64,000 nucleotides of DNA from DATGMP01 sp035293565 (GCA_035293565.1 DATGMP010000075.1:1-64000), one strand, 5' to 3'. Counted from the stretch's first letter, positions 8,412-18,201 are shown. A program made the numbers and translations. The notes: a model not told the origin generated them from the letters alone.

Positions 8412-9534
8412 CCGCTTCGTAGCGCACGCCGCCGCACATCGGCTCCGGGACGCCGGTCGTCGAGGGGACGCTCAGCGGAAGCCCTTTCAGGCTGCGCACC
8501 GCCAGGTAACCGAACGCCTCGGCTTCCAGGGCGTCGCCCCGCCAGCCCACCGCCTCGACGGGCGCGACTTCGGTCCCTTCGAGCCCCGAGGCGAGCCCGG
8601 CGATCAGAGCCCGGTTGAGCCTGCCGCCGCCGCTGACCAGAAGACGCTTGGGCGATCCCATCCTGAGGATCGACCGAACGGCCGCAGTGACCGTAAAGGC
8701 CGCGAGGGTCGCGGCGCCGTCCGCCGTCGACAAGCGATCCACCGGCGACAGATCGAACGCGTTGCGATCGAGCGATTTGGGCGGCGGCAGATCGAAGAAT
8801 GGGTGATCAAGCAGCCTCTGCAGCACCTCCGGGTTGACCGTGCCGGCGAGGCCCAGCGTGCCGGATGCGTCATAAGGACGGCCCGTCCTTGCCGCGACAA
8901 AGTCGTCGATCAGCGCGTTGCCCGGGCCGCAATCGAATGCGCAGATCGTGCCGTCTTCGGCGATCCAGGTGGCGTTGGTGACGTCGCCGAGCCATGTGAT
9001 ATTGGCGACGCCACCGATATTGAGGATCGCCAGCGGCTTCTCGAGATCGGTCGCGCGCGCGGCGTGATAGAGGGGAACGAGCGGCGCGCCCTGCCCGCCC
9101 GCCGCGACGTCGGCGTCTCGAAAATGGCCGACGACGGTAATTCCCGTCCGCTGAGCCAGCAGAAACGGATCCCCGATCTGAACCGTGATCCGTTCGACGG
9201 GCGCATGCCGGATGGTATGGCCATGAAAGCCCAGCACGTCGACATCGGCGGCCGACATGCCCGCGCCGGCGAGAAGGCGATGGACGGCATCGATGTGGAC
9301 GAGCGTGATTTCCCGGCCGACGGTGCGTGCCCCATCGCGGTCCTCGCCGCCGCCCATCACCAGCCGCTGAAGCTTCTGTCGAAGCCCGCTGCGATAGGGG
9401 ATGGTGAGAGCAGCACCGACTTCGACGACCGATTCGCCGTCAGTGCGGATCACGGCGGCGTCAACTCCATCCATCGACGTTCCCGACATCAGTCCGACCG
9501 CAGTAACCCGGTCGGAACCCTTGCCCGGGCTCAT
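8386..9534 (-). CDS. anmK: Anhydro-N-acetylmuramic acid kinase
   Basis: Phosphorylates and opens 1,6-anhydro-MurNAc to MurNAc-6-phosphate during recycling of peptidoglycan fragments. The 382-residue protein has the family's N-terminal phosphate loop (GLMSGTSMDGVDAAV, residues 14-28), GFHGHTIRH, the central LNIGGVANITWL and the nucleotide-binding FDCGPGNALIDDF. Later it shows LLVSGGGRLN. The substrate is what lytic transglycosylases release; one is encoded at 57508. Diverges from tyrS at 9598. Confidence 0.95.
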   Translation of the reverse strand: MSPGKGSDRVTAVGLMSGTSMDGVDAAVIRTDGESVVEVGAALTIPYRSGLRQKLQRLVMGGGEDRDGARTVGREITLVHIDAVHRLLAGAGMSAADVDVLGFHGHTIRHAPVERITVQIGDPFLLAQRTGITVVGHFRDADVAAGGQGAPLVPLYHAARATDLEKPLAILNIGGVANITWLGDVTNATWIAEDGTICAFDCGPGNALIDDFVAARTGRPYDASGTLGLAGTVNPEVLQRLLDHPFFDLPPPKSLDRNAFDLSPVDRLSTADGAATLAAFTVTAAVRSILRMGSPKRLLVSGGGRLNRALIAGLASGLEGTEVAPVEAVGWRGDALEAEAFGYLAVRSLKGLPLSVPSTTGVPEPMCGGVRYEAANRATVAS

Positions 9535-9597
9535 TTCCCCACCTGCCGGAGTATGCTAAGCGACCCGCTCCCGCAGGCAGGCCTCCGATACGTCATC

Positions 9598-10860
9598 ATG
9601 TCTCCATTCCGATCCGATCTGCTCAACGTCCTCTCCGAGCGGGGATTCATTCACCAGCTGACCGATGCTGCGGGTCTCGACGCGGCGGCGTCTTCTGGAA
9701 GGTTAACCGTATATACCGGATTCGATGCAACCGCCGACAGCCTGCATGTCGGTAGCCTCGTCCAGATCATGATGCTGCGGTGGGTGCAGAAGACCGGGCA
9801 TCGTCCTATCGCCTTGATGGGCGGCGGCACGACCAAGGTCGGCGACCCCTCGGGCAAGGATGAGAGCCGGCAATTGCTCTCCGACGAGGCGATCCGCCGC
9901 AACATCGCCGGCATCCGGCGGAACTTCGAGCCTTTCCTCGCCTTCGGCGAAGGCCCGTCCGACGCGGTCATGGCCGACAATGCCGAATGGCTCGACCAGC
10001 TCGAATATATCTCCTTCATCCGCGACATCGGCCGCCATTTTACCGTCAACCGGATGCTGACCTTCGATTCGGTGCGGCTCCGGCTGGAGCGCGAGCAGCC
10101 GCTCACCTTTCTCGAATTCAATTACATGATCTTGCAAGCTTACGATTTCGTGGAGCTTGCGCGCCGCTACGATTGCACGCTCCAGCTGGGCGGCTCGGAT
10201 CAGTGGGGCAATATCGTCAACGGCATCGATCTTGCCCGCCGCCTGGATGACCGTACGCTCTACGGGCTCACCACGCCCCTCATCACCACCGCCTCCGGCG
10301 CGAAGATGGGCAAGACGGCGGCCGGTGCCCTTTGGCTCGCGGCGGACCGCTTGTCGCCTTATGAATATTGGCAATTCTGGAGGAATGCCGACGATGCCGA
10401 TGTCGGCCGGTTTCTGAGGCTGTTCACCGAACTTCCGCCGGACGAGACACGACGCCTGGAATCGCTCGGCGGGGCCGAGATCAACGAGGCCAAGAAGATC
10501 CTCGCCAACGAGGCAACCAAGTTGCTGCACGGGGCGGACGCCGCCGCCAAAGCGGCCGATACCGCGCACAAGACCTTCGAACAGGGCGAGGTCGGCGCCG
10601 AGCTGCCGCGCCACGTAATCGATGCCGCGCTTCTCGGTGGCGAAGGCCTTCCTCTTTTTTCCGCGCTCGCCCAGGCCGGTCTCGCGACATCGGGCAGCGA
10701 AGGCCGGCGCCTCATCAAGGGCGGCGGCGCGCGGGTCAATGACGAAGTCGTGCAGGATGAGATGCGGAAGCTCACCCTAGACGATCTCAAGAATGGCAGC
10801 ATCAAGTTGTCCGCAGGGCGCAAACGGCACGCGCTGATGGTCCTCGAAGATAAGGGCTAG
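9598..10860 (+). CDS. tyrS: Tyrosyl-tRNA synthetase
   Basis: Class I synthetase attaching tyrosine to tRNA-Tyr. The ATP-binding signatures are present: the HIGH equivalent HVGS at residues 50-53 and the KMSKS equivalent KMGKT near residue 236. The tyrosine pocket region YTGFDATADSLH and the QLGGSDQWGNI segment are intact. The C-terminal ~65 residues (GLATSGSEGRRLIKGGGARVNDE) form an S4 RNA-binding domain. ATG 9598 gives 420 residues, the normal length. The stop codon shares CTAG with the stop of the convergent YhdP-like gene. Confidence 0.97.
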   Translation: MSPFRSDLLNVLSERGFIHQLTDAAGLDAAASSGRLTVYTGFDATADSLHVGSLVQIMMLRWVQKTGHRPIALMGGGTTKVGDPSGKDESRQLLSDEAIRRNIAGIRRNFEPFLAFGEGPSDAVMADNAEWLDQLEYISFIRDIGRHFTVNRMLTFDSVRLRLEREQPLTFLEFNYMILQAYDFVELARRYDCTLQLGGSDQWGNIVNGIDLARRLDDRTLYGLTTPLITTASGAKMGKTAAGALWLAADRLSPYEYWQFWRNADDADVGRFLRLFTELPPDETRRLESLGGAEINEAKKILANEATKLLHGADAAAKAADTAHKTFEQGEVGAELPRHVIDAALLGGEGLPLFSALAQAGLATSGSEGRRLIKGGGARVNDEVVQDEMRKLTLDDLKNGSIKLSAGRKRHALMVLEDKG

Positions 10861-13800
10861 GGCTTTGCCGGAGGGGGACTGGCGTCCTGCCGCTTGGCGG
10901 AGGATTCGCTCGGCCCGAGAAAGAACAGATTACGCAAGAAGCCCGGCGCGAACATCGACAGGGGGTTGACCGATACCTTCGGGTCGCTCGTGGTGCCGGT
11001 CACGGAATAGGTCCAACCCAGCAACCCTCCCCTGCTGCCGCCGGCGACGATATCGCCGATCACCGGGATCGCCTCGATGATGCGGTTGAACGTGTCGACC
11101 GGCACGACCGTGCCCTTGAGAGCGACTTTTCCGTCATTCAGGCCGACATCGCCTTCGAAGCTGATCCCGAGGGCCCCCGCCGATCGGCCGTCGGTGAGCT
11201 TGATCCGGCCGCCGGCATAATCCAGATCCGCCTCGAGCCGATCGAAAGCCAACCCCTGGCCCGAGAGAAGGTCGACAAAGCCGGTCGGAGAAAGCGCATT
11301 GACCAGGCGCGCGATGATCGGCGCCTTGATCAGGCGGAAATCCCGCATATCGAGCTTCGTGCGCGTGGTCCTCGCCCCCTCGCCGCCCTTGGTCGTACCG
11401 TCGAGACGCAGCGTGCCGCCCCGCACGCCGCCGGTGATATCGAGCCCTGCCAGAGCCGCGCCCGCGTCGGCCGCCGCGACATGCAAATCGATGGCGCCGC
11501 CGTCCGGCTGATACGACAATGTTAGAGGGCCGTTTCCGGCGACGGCCTTCAAGTCGGCCCGTTCCAGCCTGGAGCCGTTCATGACGACCGTACCGGCGAG
11601 GGCGTCGATTCCGTGCCCCGATGAGGTCGTGACGTGCTCCAGCGCAAGTTTCAGATCCAGGCGCGGGGAATGGGAACTGCCGCCGGTCCCGGAACCCTGC
11701 AGAAGCTCGGCCGCATCGAAGCGGTGCCCGGTGACCGATATCGCATAGGCGCTGCCGGCGCCGGGCTCGGAGGTCGCGGTCAGGGCATAATCCGCGCCGC
11801 TTCCCCCGACCGTCGGCAGCTCGAGACGTTCCAACCGGCCATCGGCGGAGAAGCTCGCGGAGCCGCTCAGCTTCGCGGTCGCGGATTGCATCTGCAGGCG
11901 CGAGATTCTTCTTAGAACCCCGTCGGTGAAACCGAGACTCGCTGTGGCGGTCCCCGGCTGCGCAGCCGGCTTCGATAGACCCAGCATATCGAACGAGACA
12001 TCGGCCGATCCAAGATCGGCCTTCACATCGATGGTCGTAGCGTGGGACCGGTCGATCGATACCTGACCCTGAATGTCGACGGGCCCGCGTAGCGCGACGA
12101 AAGCCGATGGGTCCAGGTTGAGCGCCTTCCAGTCGGAATCCTGGACCTCGCCCTTGAAGCCGATACGGCTGTGGATGCGATCCGACGCGCGGAAGGATTC
12201 CGTCCAATTCATCGACAGCGGGACGCCCGCCAACTTTGCGTCCCCGACGAGTGACATTCCATCATTGTCGAGGTTGAGATCGAGCATCCCGTCGGTAGCA
12301 TCTCGATTTCCGACCGCGCCTTGGATTGTCACCCCGTCGAGCTTGCCTTTCGCGCTGTAGCGGATCTGGCTCGACAGAAGCGTATGAATCAGCGGGAAAT
12401 CGAAATGAAGCCGCTCCGTTGCGTGGCCGCCTATGTTGGCAGGATCGAAGCCGAGCCTGTGCACCACGCCGAGGGGTTGGGAGTCGAGAACCGATAGAGC
12501 TGTCCTGAGCGGCCCGTCGATCGACAAGTCGATATCGATCGCCCTGTCGTCCTGGTCGAAGCCAGTGATTTCGAGCACGCCCTGCGATACCGCGATGTCG
12601 CCCAGGGTTCCATGGTCTATCGTCAGGTCCATCTTGTGGGAATCGAAGGTCGCATGTCCTGCGATGGCCCGCACCGGCGGCAGTGGCGGAAAATAGTTCA
12701 CCTCCAAACCCTCGTAGTCGAAGCCGCCATCGACTGTTGCGCTCCGGATCCAATCCTCCGCGTCCGTCCGCACGCTCGCGACCACATGGACATTGCCGGT
12801 TTTGACGACGCCGCTGGGGATATGGGCGGTGACCCAATCCCTGCCGCCTACGCCGACGCCGTGCGGCCACAAGGCGTCGAAGCGAGCGAGGGGTACATTG
12901 GTCAATGTCGCGCTGAGTTCGAGCGGCCGTACCTCGCCGTCGAGCGCCGCCGTGCCGTTCACCGCGGCACGGGCGTCGCCGAAATCGACCGCGAGCTGAT
13001 CAAGTGTCAGCCGACGGGGCGCGCCGTCGATATGCATGGCGACATCGGCGCTCCGGATTGCCAAAGCTTCGGGATAATATTCGGGCAGCACCAGCCTTCC
13101 GTCGGCGCCATGGAGGTCGAGGGTAGCGTTTACCAGAGTCCCGTTCGCATCCAGTGCGCCGCTAAAGCTGCCGTCGAGCGGGAGTGCGAGGGCGGAGAGC
13201 GGCGCCAGCACCTTCGACAGCGGAGCGACCGCTGCGGCGTCGAAATTGCTGAGCTTGAGCGCGAACCGGATTTGCCCGTCGGTCCCCGAATGATGAGCCT
13301 CGCCCGAGAAGCGCGCCGTACGCTGCGGCAGCGCCAGAATGAGGCTGACCTTCGCGGCCGCTTCCCGCGCATTGCGGCTGATATCGATGTCGACATCCGG
13401 CGCCGACCAGGCGATGCCGAGCTTTTGATCGTCGACGACGATCGAACCATCGACGATATGAACACGGTGCAGATGGCCCAGCGCGTTGTTGTCATTGGTC
13501 GGCGAGGCGAGCGTTTTCGGCAGGTCTCCCAGATCGGATCCACCGGAACCGGTCGGCGACGGCCCGGCACGGACCGAAAAATGGTCCGAGGCGTCGCGCA
13601 CGATCACGAGCTGCGGTCGGTCGAGATCGAGCTCGGTGACGAAAAATCGCCCAACCAGCAATCCGCGGAGCGATATCCCGAGCGTCGCATGCTGAAAAGA
13701 GCCGATCGGCGTCCCGCCGTCGCCCACCACTTCGACATCATGGACATCGAGTTCGAGCACGGGCCGGAAACGGTGCCATCCGAGCTTCGCGTCGGCGACT

Positions 13801-13976
13801 TGCACCGAAAAGCCGAGCCCGGCACCGTTGATCGCTTGTTCCAGATAGGGCTTGATCGAGCTCGAGGTCACGGGAGCCGTCGAAAGGCGCCAAGCCGCGA
13901 TCGCGGCAATCACCAGCAGACCGCCGACCGCCACCCCGACGATCTCGAGCAGGAGACGCCCGCCATGCCCTAACAT
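10857..13976 (-). CDS. YhdP-like AsmA-family giant periplasmic protein
   Basis: About 1039 residues: one N-terminal membrane anchor (LLLEIVGVAVGGLLVIAAIAAW) and then a very long periplasmic beta-rich region with recurring patterns such as LDLDRPQL and IDIDLSIDGPL, ending with an AsmA_2-like C-terminal domain (GLAFDRLEADLDYAGGRIKLTDG...) and GVALKGTVVPVDTFN-type motifs. This architecture matches DUF3971/YhdP-type members of the AsmA family, bridge-like proteins that move phospholipids from inner to outer membrane in enteric bacteria. ATG 13976 is preferred over ATG 13991 because GAAGGG precedes it. It diverges from glnE; its stop overlaps tyrS. Confidence 0.85.
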   Translation of the reverse strand: MLGHGGRLLLEIVGVAVGGLLVIAAIAAWRLSTAPVTSSSIKPYLEQAINGAGLGFSVQVADAKLGWHRFRPVLELDVHDVEVVGDGGTPIGSFQHATLGISLRGLLVGRFFVTELDLDRPQLVIVRDASDHFSVRAGPSPTGSGGSDLGDLPKTLASPTNDNNALGHLHRVHIVDGSIVVDDQKLGIAWSAPDVDIDISRNAREAAAKVSLILALPQRTARFSGEAHHSGTDGQIRFALKLSNFDAAAVAPLSKVLAPLSALALPLDGSFSGALDANGTLVNATLDLHGADGRLVLPEYYPEALAIRSADVAMHIDGAPRRLTLDQLAVDFGDARAAVNGTAALDGEVRPLELSATLTNVPLARFDALWPHGVGVGGRDWVTAHIPSGVVKTGNVHVVASVRTDAEDWIRSATVDGGFDYEGLEVNYFPPLPPVRAIAGHATFDSHKMDLTIDHGTLGDIAVSQGVLEITGFDQDDRAIDIDLSIDGPLRTALSVLDSQPLGVVHRLGFDPANIGGHATERLHFDFPLIHTLLSSQIRYSAKGKLDGVTIQGAVGNRDATDGMLDLNLDNDGMSLVGDAKLAGVPLSMNWTESFRASDRIHSRIGFKGEVQDSDWKALNLDPSAFVALRGPVDIQGQVSIDRSHATTIDVKADLGSADVSFDMLGLSKPAAQPGTATASLGFTDGVLRRISRLQMQSATAKLSGSASFSADGRLERLELPTVGGSGADYALTATSEPGAGSAYAISVTGHRFDAAELLQGSGTGGSSHSPRLDLKLALEHVTTSSGHGIDALAGTVVMNGSRLERADLKAVAGNGPLTLSYQPDGGAIDLHVAAADAGAALAGLDITGGVRGGTLRLDGTTKGGEGARTTRTKLDMRDFRLIKAPIIARLVNALSPTGFVDLLSGQGLAFDRLEADLDYAGGRIKLTDGRSAGALGISFEGDVGLNDGKVALKGTVVPVDTFNRIIEAIPVIGDIVAGGSRGGLLGWTYSVTGTTSDPKVSVNPLSMFAPGFLRNLFFLGPSESSAKRQDASPPPAKP

Positions 13977-14035
13977 GGCTCGGCCCTTCATGAGTTCATG
14001 CCACGGGAAGCGCTTCTTCCGACATTCAGGATCCG

Positions 14036-17000
14036 ATGATCACCATCCTTCCGCGGGCACTGCCCTCCGTTCCCGATCCCGCGCTCGCCCAGCGGGGCGA
14101 AGCCGACTGGCTGGCAGCCGCGCGCGAGGCGAACCAGCCCGCTATCGATCGGTTTGCGCGCGAAGCGATCGCGGACCCGTCGATCGGAGCGCTGCTTCGC
14201 GGAGCCTTCGCCTATAGCCCGCATCTTACGCACGGGCTGACGAAGGAGCTCTCGTTTGTCCGCGAAGTAATCGAGCTCGGCCCCGACCGCCCCTTTACGC
14301 GCATGATCGGCGAACTCGCCGCCGCGCCTGTCCAAAAGCTCTCGACGCCGGAGACAATGGCCTTGCTCCGGCGCGCCAAGCGCCGCGGCGCGGTCGCGAT
14401 CAGTCTCGCCGATCTCGCGGGAGCATGGCCACTGGAGCGTGTGACCGCAGCCTTGTCGCTTCTGGCCGACACGACGGTCGACCTGACCACGCGGCATCTT
14501 CTGGCATTGCCGGGCTTCGCGCGCCTGGCCGCATCGGGCGCCGGACTCGTGATCCTCGGTATGGGGAAGCTCGGCGCGCGGGAGCTCAACTATTCCAGCG
14601 ATATCGATCTGGTCGCCTTCTATGATGCCCCCTACCCGGCCGGCACCGATGCGGACCACCTCGGTCCCGACTTCGTGCGACTCGTTCGAATGCTGGTCCG
14701 CATCATGGAAGAGCGGACCGAAGATGGATATGTCTTCCGAACCGACTTTCGGCTGAGGCCCGACCCCGCCTCCACGCCGCTCGCCGTGTCGATCGCGGCT
14801 GCCGAGTACTATTACGGCAGCCTCGGCCAGAACTGGGAACGGGCCGCGATGATCAAGGCGCGGCAAATCGCCGGCGATCTTAAAGCCGGAGAAGCGCTGT
14901 TCTCGATCCTGAGACCCTGGATCTGGCGGCGTAATCTCGATTTCGCTGCCATTGAGGATATTCATTCGATCAAACGTCAAATCGACCAACGTAAGCTCAA
15001 GCCCTACAGTTCTGGGTTGCTGGGACACGACGTCAAGCTCGGCCGGGGCGGAATCCGCGAGATCGAGTTTTATGCCCAGACCCAACAGCTCATCTTCGGC
15101 GGACGCGATCCGTCGCTTCGCGTGCCTGGAACCTGCGACGCGCTGGCGGCGCTCGCCGCCGCCAAGCGGATCGATCCGACGGCGGCCGAAGAGCTGTCGG
15201 AGGACTATCGATTCCTGCGCAAGATCGAGCACCGGCTGCAGATGGTCAACGATCAGCAGACGCATATCCTGCCCGGAAGCGCCGAGGGAATGGCTCGGAT
15301 CGCCGGCTTCGCCGGTTATTTCGACCCGGATCGTTTCGTTTTGGATTTGAGCGCCGCCCTGCTGCGTGTCCAAAGCTATTTCGGTCAGCTCTTCGCCCAA
15401 TCGCCATCACTGTCCGGTCCTGGAAGCCTGGTCTTCACCGGCGTCGAGGATGATCCCGAAACGCTCGCGACGCTCCAAAAGCTCGGTTTTGCGAACCCGC
15501 GGGGCGTCGCGGCGGCCATTCGCGGCTGGCATCACGGCCACTATCGCGCTACGCGAAGCGAACGGGTGCGCGAAATCCTGACGCGGATCACGCCGGATCT
15601 GCTGGCGTCCCTGGCCCGCACCGCCGAACCCGATGCGGCCTTCGCGCGGTTCGACGTCTTTCTGGCCGGGCTGCCGGCAGGTGTCACGCTGCTCTCGCTC
15701 TTCGATCAAAATCGTCACCTCCTGGCGCTCGTCGGCCGAATCATGGGCATGGCGCCTATTTTGGCCGAGCAGCTGTCCCGCACGCCGGCGCTGTTCGACG
15801 AACTTCTGAGCCCTGATTTCTTCGCACCCCTTCCCGATCCGGGTGGATTTCGGGAGGATCTCGACCGAGCCTTGGCCGTCGCCGACGGCTATGAGAATGC
15901 GCTCGTCCGTCTGAGGCGATGGGCGGCCGGCCGCAGGTTTCAGGCCGGGGTTCATATTCTGGAGGGGCTTTCCGACGGGATGCAGGCGGGGCGTTTCCTT
16001 GCCGACGTGGCCGAAGCATCCATCACCAAGCTGCTGCCGCTCGTCGAAGCCGAGTTCGCGCGTACGCATGGCCGGGTCCCCGGCGGAGGGTTCGCCGTTC
16101 TAGCGCTCGGAAGAGTGGGAGGCCGGTTGATGTCATTCTCGTCCGACCTCGATCTGATCACGCTCTACGATGCGCCCGAGGGCGCCATGTCGGACGGTCG
16201 CAGGAGCCTCGACGCAGCCACCTATTTCGCGCGCCTCACGCAGAGGTTGATTGCGGCAATCAGCGCGCCAATGGACGAGGGCAGGCTTTATGCGGTCGAT
16301 CTGAGGCTGAGGCCCTCGGGCGAGGCAGGCCCCGTCGCGGTCAGCCTAGGCGCTTTCCTCCACTATCAGCAAGAGAGCGCCTGGACTTGGGAGCATATGG
16401 CGTTGACCCGCGCTCGGCTGATCGTGAGCTCGCCTGAACTCGCCGTGAGAGTCCACGACGCTCTGCGGACCGTCCTCACCTTGCCCCGCGATACCGAAAG
16501 GCTGCGCACCGACATCGCCGAGATGCGGCAGCGGATTACCGCCGAGCACCCGGCACGCAATCGGTGGGATTTCAAGTACGTCCCTGGCGGAATCATCGAT
16601 ATCGAGTTCGTGCTCCAATATCTGTTGCTCCGTCATGGCGCGCAGGCGCCCGAGCTCCTGACCACGGAAAGCGGCGTCGCGATCGACCGTTTGGTCGGAG
16701 CTGGATTCCTCAATGCCGCCGCAGGCGCCGATTTGCGCCGAGCCCTCGAACTCTCCTGGCGCGTGCAGGGTGTCATTCGGCTCACGGCGTCGGACCTTTT
16801 CGATCCTGAAACAGCCCCTGGCGCGGTCAAAAAGCGGCTGGCCGAAGAGGTATGGAACGCGGCCGGCCTGCCGCCGCGTTCCGACGTTGACTTCACCGAG
16901 GCCGAAACCATACTGGATCGCATTCTCGCGGCATCGCATGACCGCTTTCTGGAAATCGTAGAAAACGCGCCGGGCCCTCGCGGCGAACAGGCGCAAGCCG

Positions 17001-17473
17001 AGGCCCGCATGTCTCTTTCCGTCGGCTCCGCTGCTCCGAATTTCACGCTGCCGACCGACGGCGGCGGCACCGTTTCCCTGTCGGCGCTCAAAGGGAAGCC
17101 GGTGATTCTCTATTTCTACCCCAAGGATGACACGACGGGTTGCACTGCTGAAGCGTGCGCCTTTCGCGATTCGTTCCCGAACTTCCGGGGCGCGAAGGCG
17201 GAGATCATCGGTGTTTCCAAGGATTCCGTCGCACGGCACGACAAGTTCAAGAAGAAGTACGACCTGCCCTTCACCCTCGCCTCCGACGAGAAGGGACATG
17301 TCTGCGAGGACTACGGCGTCTGGGTCGAAAAGAGCATGTATGGCCGGAAATATATGGGGATCGAGCGCACGACCTTCCTGATCGACAAGACCGGCAAGAT
17401 CAAGCGGATCTGGAACAAGGTGAAGGTCGCCGGCCATGCGGCCGAGGTGCTGAAGGCGCTCGCCGAACTCTGA
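14036..17473 (+). CDS. glnE: GlnE glutamine-synthetase adenylyltransferase in frame with a Bcp peroxiredoxin
   Basis: GlnE attaches AMP to glutamine synthetase under nitrogen sufficiency and removes it by phosphorolysis when nitrogen is scarce. Residues ~1-990 carry both nucleotidyltransferase halves: the adenylyl-removing site GMGKLGARELNYSSDIDLV (175-193) and the adenylylating site LGRVGGRLMSFSSDLDL (~690-706). There is no stop at the end of this module. The frame continues through a short linker (PGPRGEQAQAEAR) into a complete 154-residue peroxiredoxin starting at M992 and ending at 17473. ATG 14036 has AGGA 5 bases upstream. Whether one 1145-residue chain is made, or the second half is also started internally, cannot be decided from sequence. 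Confidence 0.9.
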   Translation: MITILPRALPSVPDPALAQRGEADWLAAAREANQPAIDRFAREAIADPSIGALLRGAFAYSPHLTHGLTKELSFVREVIELGPDRPFTRMIGELAAAPVQKLSTPETMALLRRAKRRGAVAISLADLAGAWPLERVTAALSLLADTTVDLTTRHLLALPGFARLAASGAGLVILGMGKLGARELNYSSDIDLVAFYDAPYPAGTDADHLGPDFVRLVRMLVRIMEERTEDGYVFRTDFRLRPDPASTPLAVSIAAAEYYYGSLGQNWERAAMIKARQIAGDLKAGEALFSILRPWIWRRNLDFAAIEDIHSIKRQIDQRKLKPYSSGLLGHDVKLGRGGIREIEFYAQTQQLIFGGRDPSLRVPGTCDALAALAAAKRIDPTAAEELSEDYRFLRKIEHRLQMVNDQQTHILPGSAEGMARIAGFAGYFDPDRFVLDLSAALLRVQSYFGQLFAQSPSLSGPGSLVFTGVEDDPETLATLQKLGFANPRGVAAAIRGWHHGHYRATRSERVREILTRITPDLLASLARTAEPDAAFARFDVFLAGLPAGVTLLSLFDQNRHLLALVGRIMGMAPILAEQLSRTPALFDELLSPDFFAPLPDPGGFREDLDRALAVADGYENALVRLRRWAAGRRFQAGVHILEGLSDGMQAGRFLADVAEASITKLLPLVEAEFARTHGRVPGGGFAVLALGRVGGRLMSFSSDLDLITLYDAPEGAMSDGRRSLDAATYFARLTQRLIAAISAPMDEGRLYAVDLRLRPSGEAGPVAVSLGAFLHYQQESAWTWEHMALTRARLIVSSPELAVRVHDALRTVLTLPRDTERLRTDIAEMRQRITAEHPARNRWDFKYVPGGIIDIEFVLQYLLLRHGAQAPELLTTESGVAIDRLVGAGFLNAAAGADLRRALELSWRVQGVIRLTASDLFDPETAPGAVKKRLAEEVWNAAGLPPRSDVDFTEAETILDRILAASHDRFLEIVENAPGPRGEQAQAEARMSLSVGSAAPNFTLPTDGGGTVSLSALKGKPVILYFYPKDDTTGCTAEACAFRDSFPNFRGAKAEIIGVSKDSVARHDKFKKKYDLPFTLASDEKGHVCEDYGVWVEKSMYGRKYMGIERTTFLIDKTGKIKRIWNKVKVAGHAAEVLKALAEL
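17009..17473 (+). CDS. bcp: Bcp-type thioredoxin-dependent thiol peroxidase module (3' part of the glnE frame)
   Basis: This is the second half of the preceding reading frame, listed separately because it could be translated on its own from the ATG at 17009. The 154 residues are a full-length Bcp/PrxQ peroxiredoxin: YFYPKDDTTGCTAEACAFRD with peroxidatic Cys45 and resolving Cys50, as in E. coli Bcp, and the later segments VSKDSVARHDKFKKKY and RTTFLIDKTGKIKRIW. It would reduce hydrogen peroxide and organic hydroperoxides using thioredoxin. The upstream sequence has only a weak ribosome-binding site (CGAGG), so independent translation is possible but not strongly signalled. Confidence 0.8.
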   Translation: MSLSVGSAAPNFTLPTDGGGTVSLSALKGKPVILYFYPKDDTTGCTAEACAFRDSFPNFRGAKAEIIGVSKDSVARHDKFKKKYDLPFTLASDEKGHVCEDYGVWVEKSMYGRKYMGIERTTFLIDKTGKIKRIWNKVKVAGHAAEVLKALAEL

Positions 17474-17486
17474 GCCCCGGACAACT

Positions 17487-17522
17487 AAAAAGCCGCCGTT
17501 TCCCGTGGAACGGCGGCTTTTT
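17487..17522. terminator. Strong rho-independent terminator, probably bidirectional
   Basis: A 14-base perfect stem (17487-17500 with 17509-17522) encloses the 8-base loop TCCCGTGG. The stem begins with five A and ends with five T, so it can terminate transcripts from both sides: glnE-bcp from the left and the convergent hydrolase gene at 17542 from the right. Confidence 0.9.
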
Positions 17523-17541
17523 CAAGTAATTGGAGCTCTGT

Positions 17542-18201
17542 CTATTCGGCAACCTCGGCTAACTGCGCCATGGCTTTGCCGAGATACTGGGTCACGTGGC
17601 CGGACACGATGTCCTGCTGATCCTGGAAGAAGTGGTTGGCGCCGGACACGACGCGATAGTCGATCGCGAGGCCGCGTTGCTTCGCGATCTTCTCCGCCAG
17701 TTTCGCGACCGCCGACTCGCTCACCAGATCGTCGCGATCACCCTGGACGATCAAACCCGAGGACGGGCACGGCGCCAGGAACGAAAAGTCGTACATGTTG
17801 GCCGGCGGCGAAACCACGACGAAGCCATCGAATTCCGGCCGGCGCATCAGAAGCTGCATGCCGATCCAGGCACCGAAGGAGAAACCCGCGATCCAGATCG
17901 CGCTCGCCGTCGGATTGTAGGTCTGAAGCCAGTCGACCGCGGTCGCGGCGTCATTGAGTTCGCCTTCACCCCGATCGTATTTTCCCTGGCTGCGGCCGAC
18001 GCCGCGGAAATTGATGCGGAGCGTGGAGAAGCCGCTGGCAACGAAGGATTGGAAAAGCGTGTAGACGACGCGATTGTTCATCGTCCCGCCATGGAGCGGG
18101 TGCGGGTGAAGAACCAGAGCGATTGGCGCTCCGGGCGTCTTGTTGTGCGTATAACGACCCTCCAGCCGACCGGCCGGACCATTAATCATGACTTCAGGCA
18201 T
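17542..18201 (-). CDS. Alpha/beta hydrolase (dienelactone-hydrolase-like)
   Basis: 219 residues with the compact alpha/beta-hydrolase layout: LVLHPHPLHGGTMNN as the oxyanion strand, the nucleophile elbow GFSFGAW (Ser), the acid in VQGDRDDLV and the catalytic histidine in SGANHFF. Close relatives are usually annotated as general hydrolases of the YfhR/OsmC-neighbour type; the LHPHPLHGG opening is typical of that group. The substrate is unknown. ATG 18201 follows GATGGAAAA; ATG 18189 is an alternative. It ends at the bidirectional terminator. Confidence 0.85.
   Translation of the reverse strand: MPEVMINGPAGRLEGRYTHNKTPGAPIALVLHPHPLHGGTMNNRVVYTLFQSFVASGFSTLRINFRGVGRSQGKYDRGEGELNDAATAVDWLQTYNPTASAIWIAGFSFGAWIGMQLLMRRPEFDGFVVVSPPANMYDFSFLAPCPSSGLIVQGDRDDLVSESAVAKLAEKIAKQRGLAIDYRVVSGANHFFQDQQDIVSGHVTQYLGKAMAQLAEVAE

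Noticed and set aside
8803..9597. Longer N-terminal extension of tyrS
   Set aside because: It would run opposite anmK and adds no tyrosyl-tRNA synthetase sequence. ATG 9598 gives the normal length.
13988..15400. A 470-codon open frame opposite glnE
   Set aside because: High GC creates long antisense frames; the translation shows no family motif whereas the plus strand encodes both GlnE active sites.
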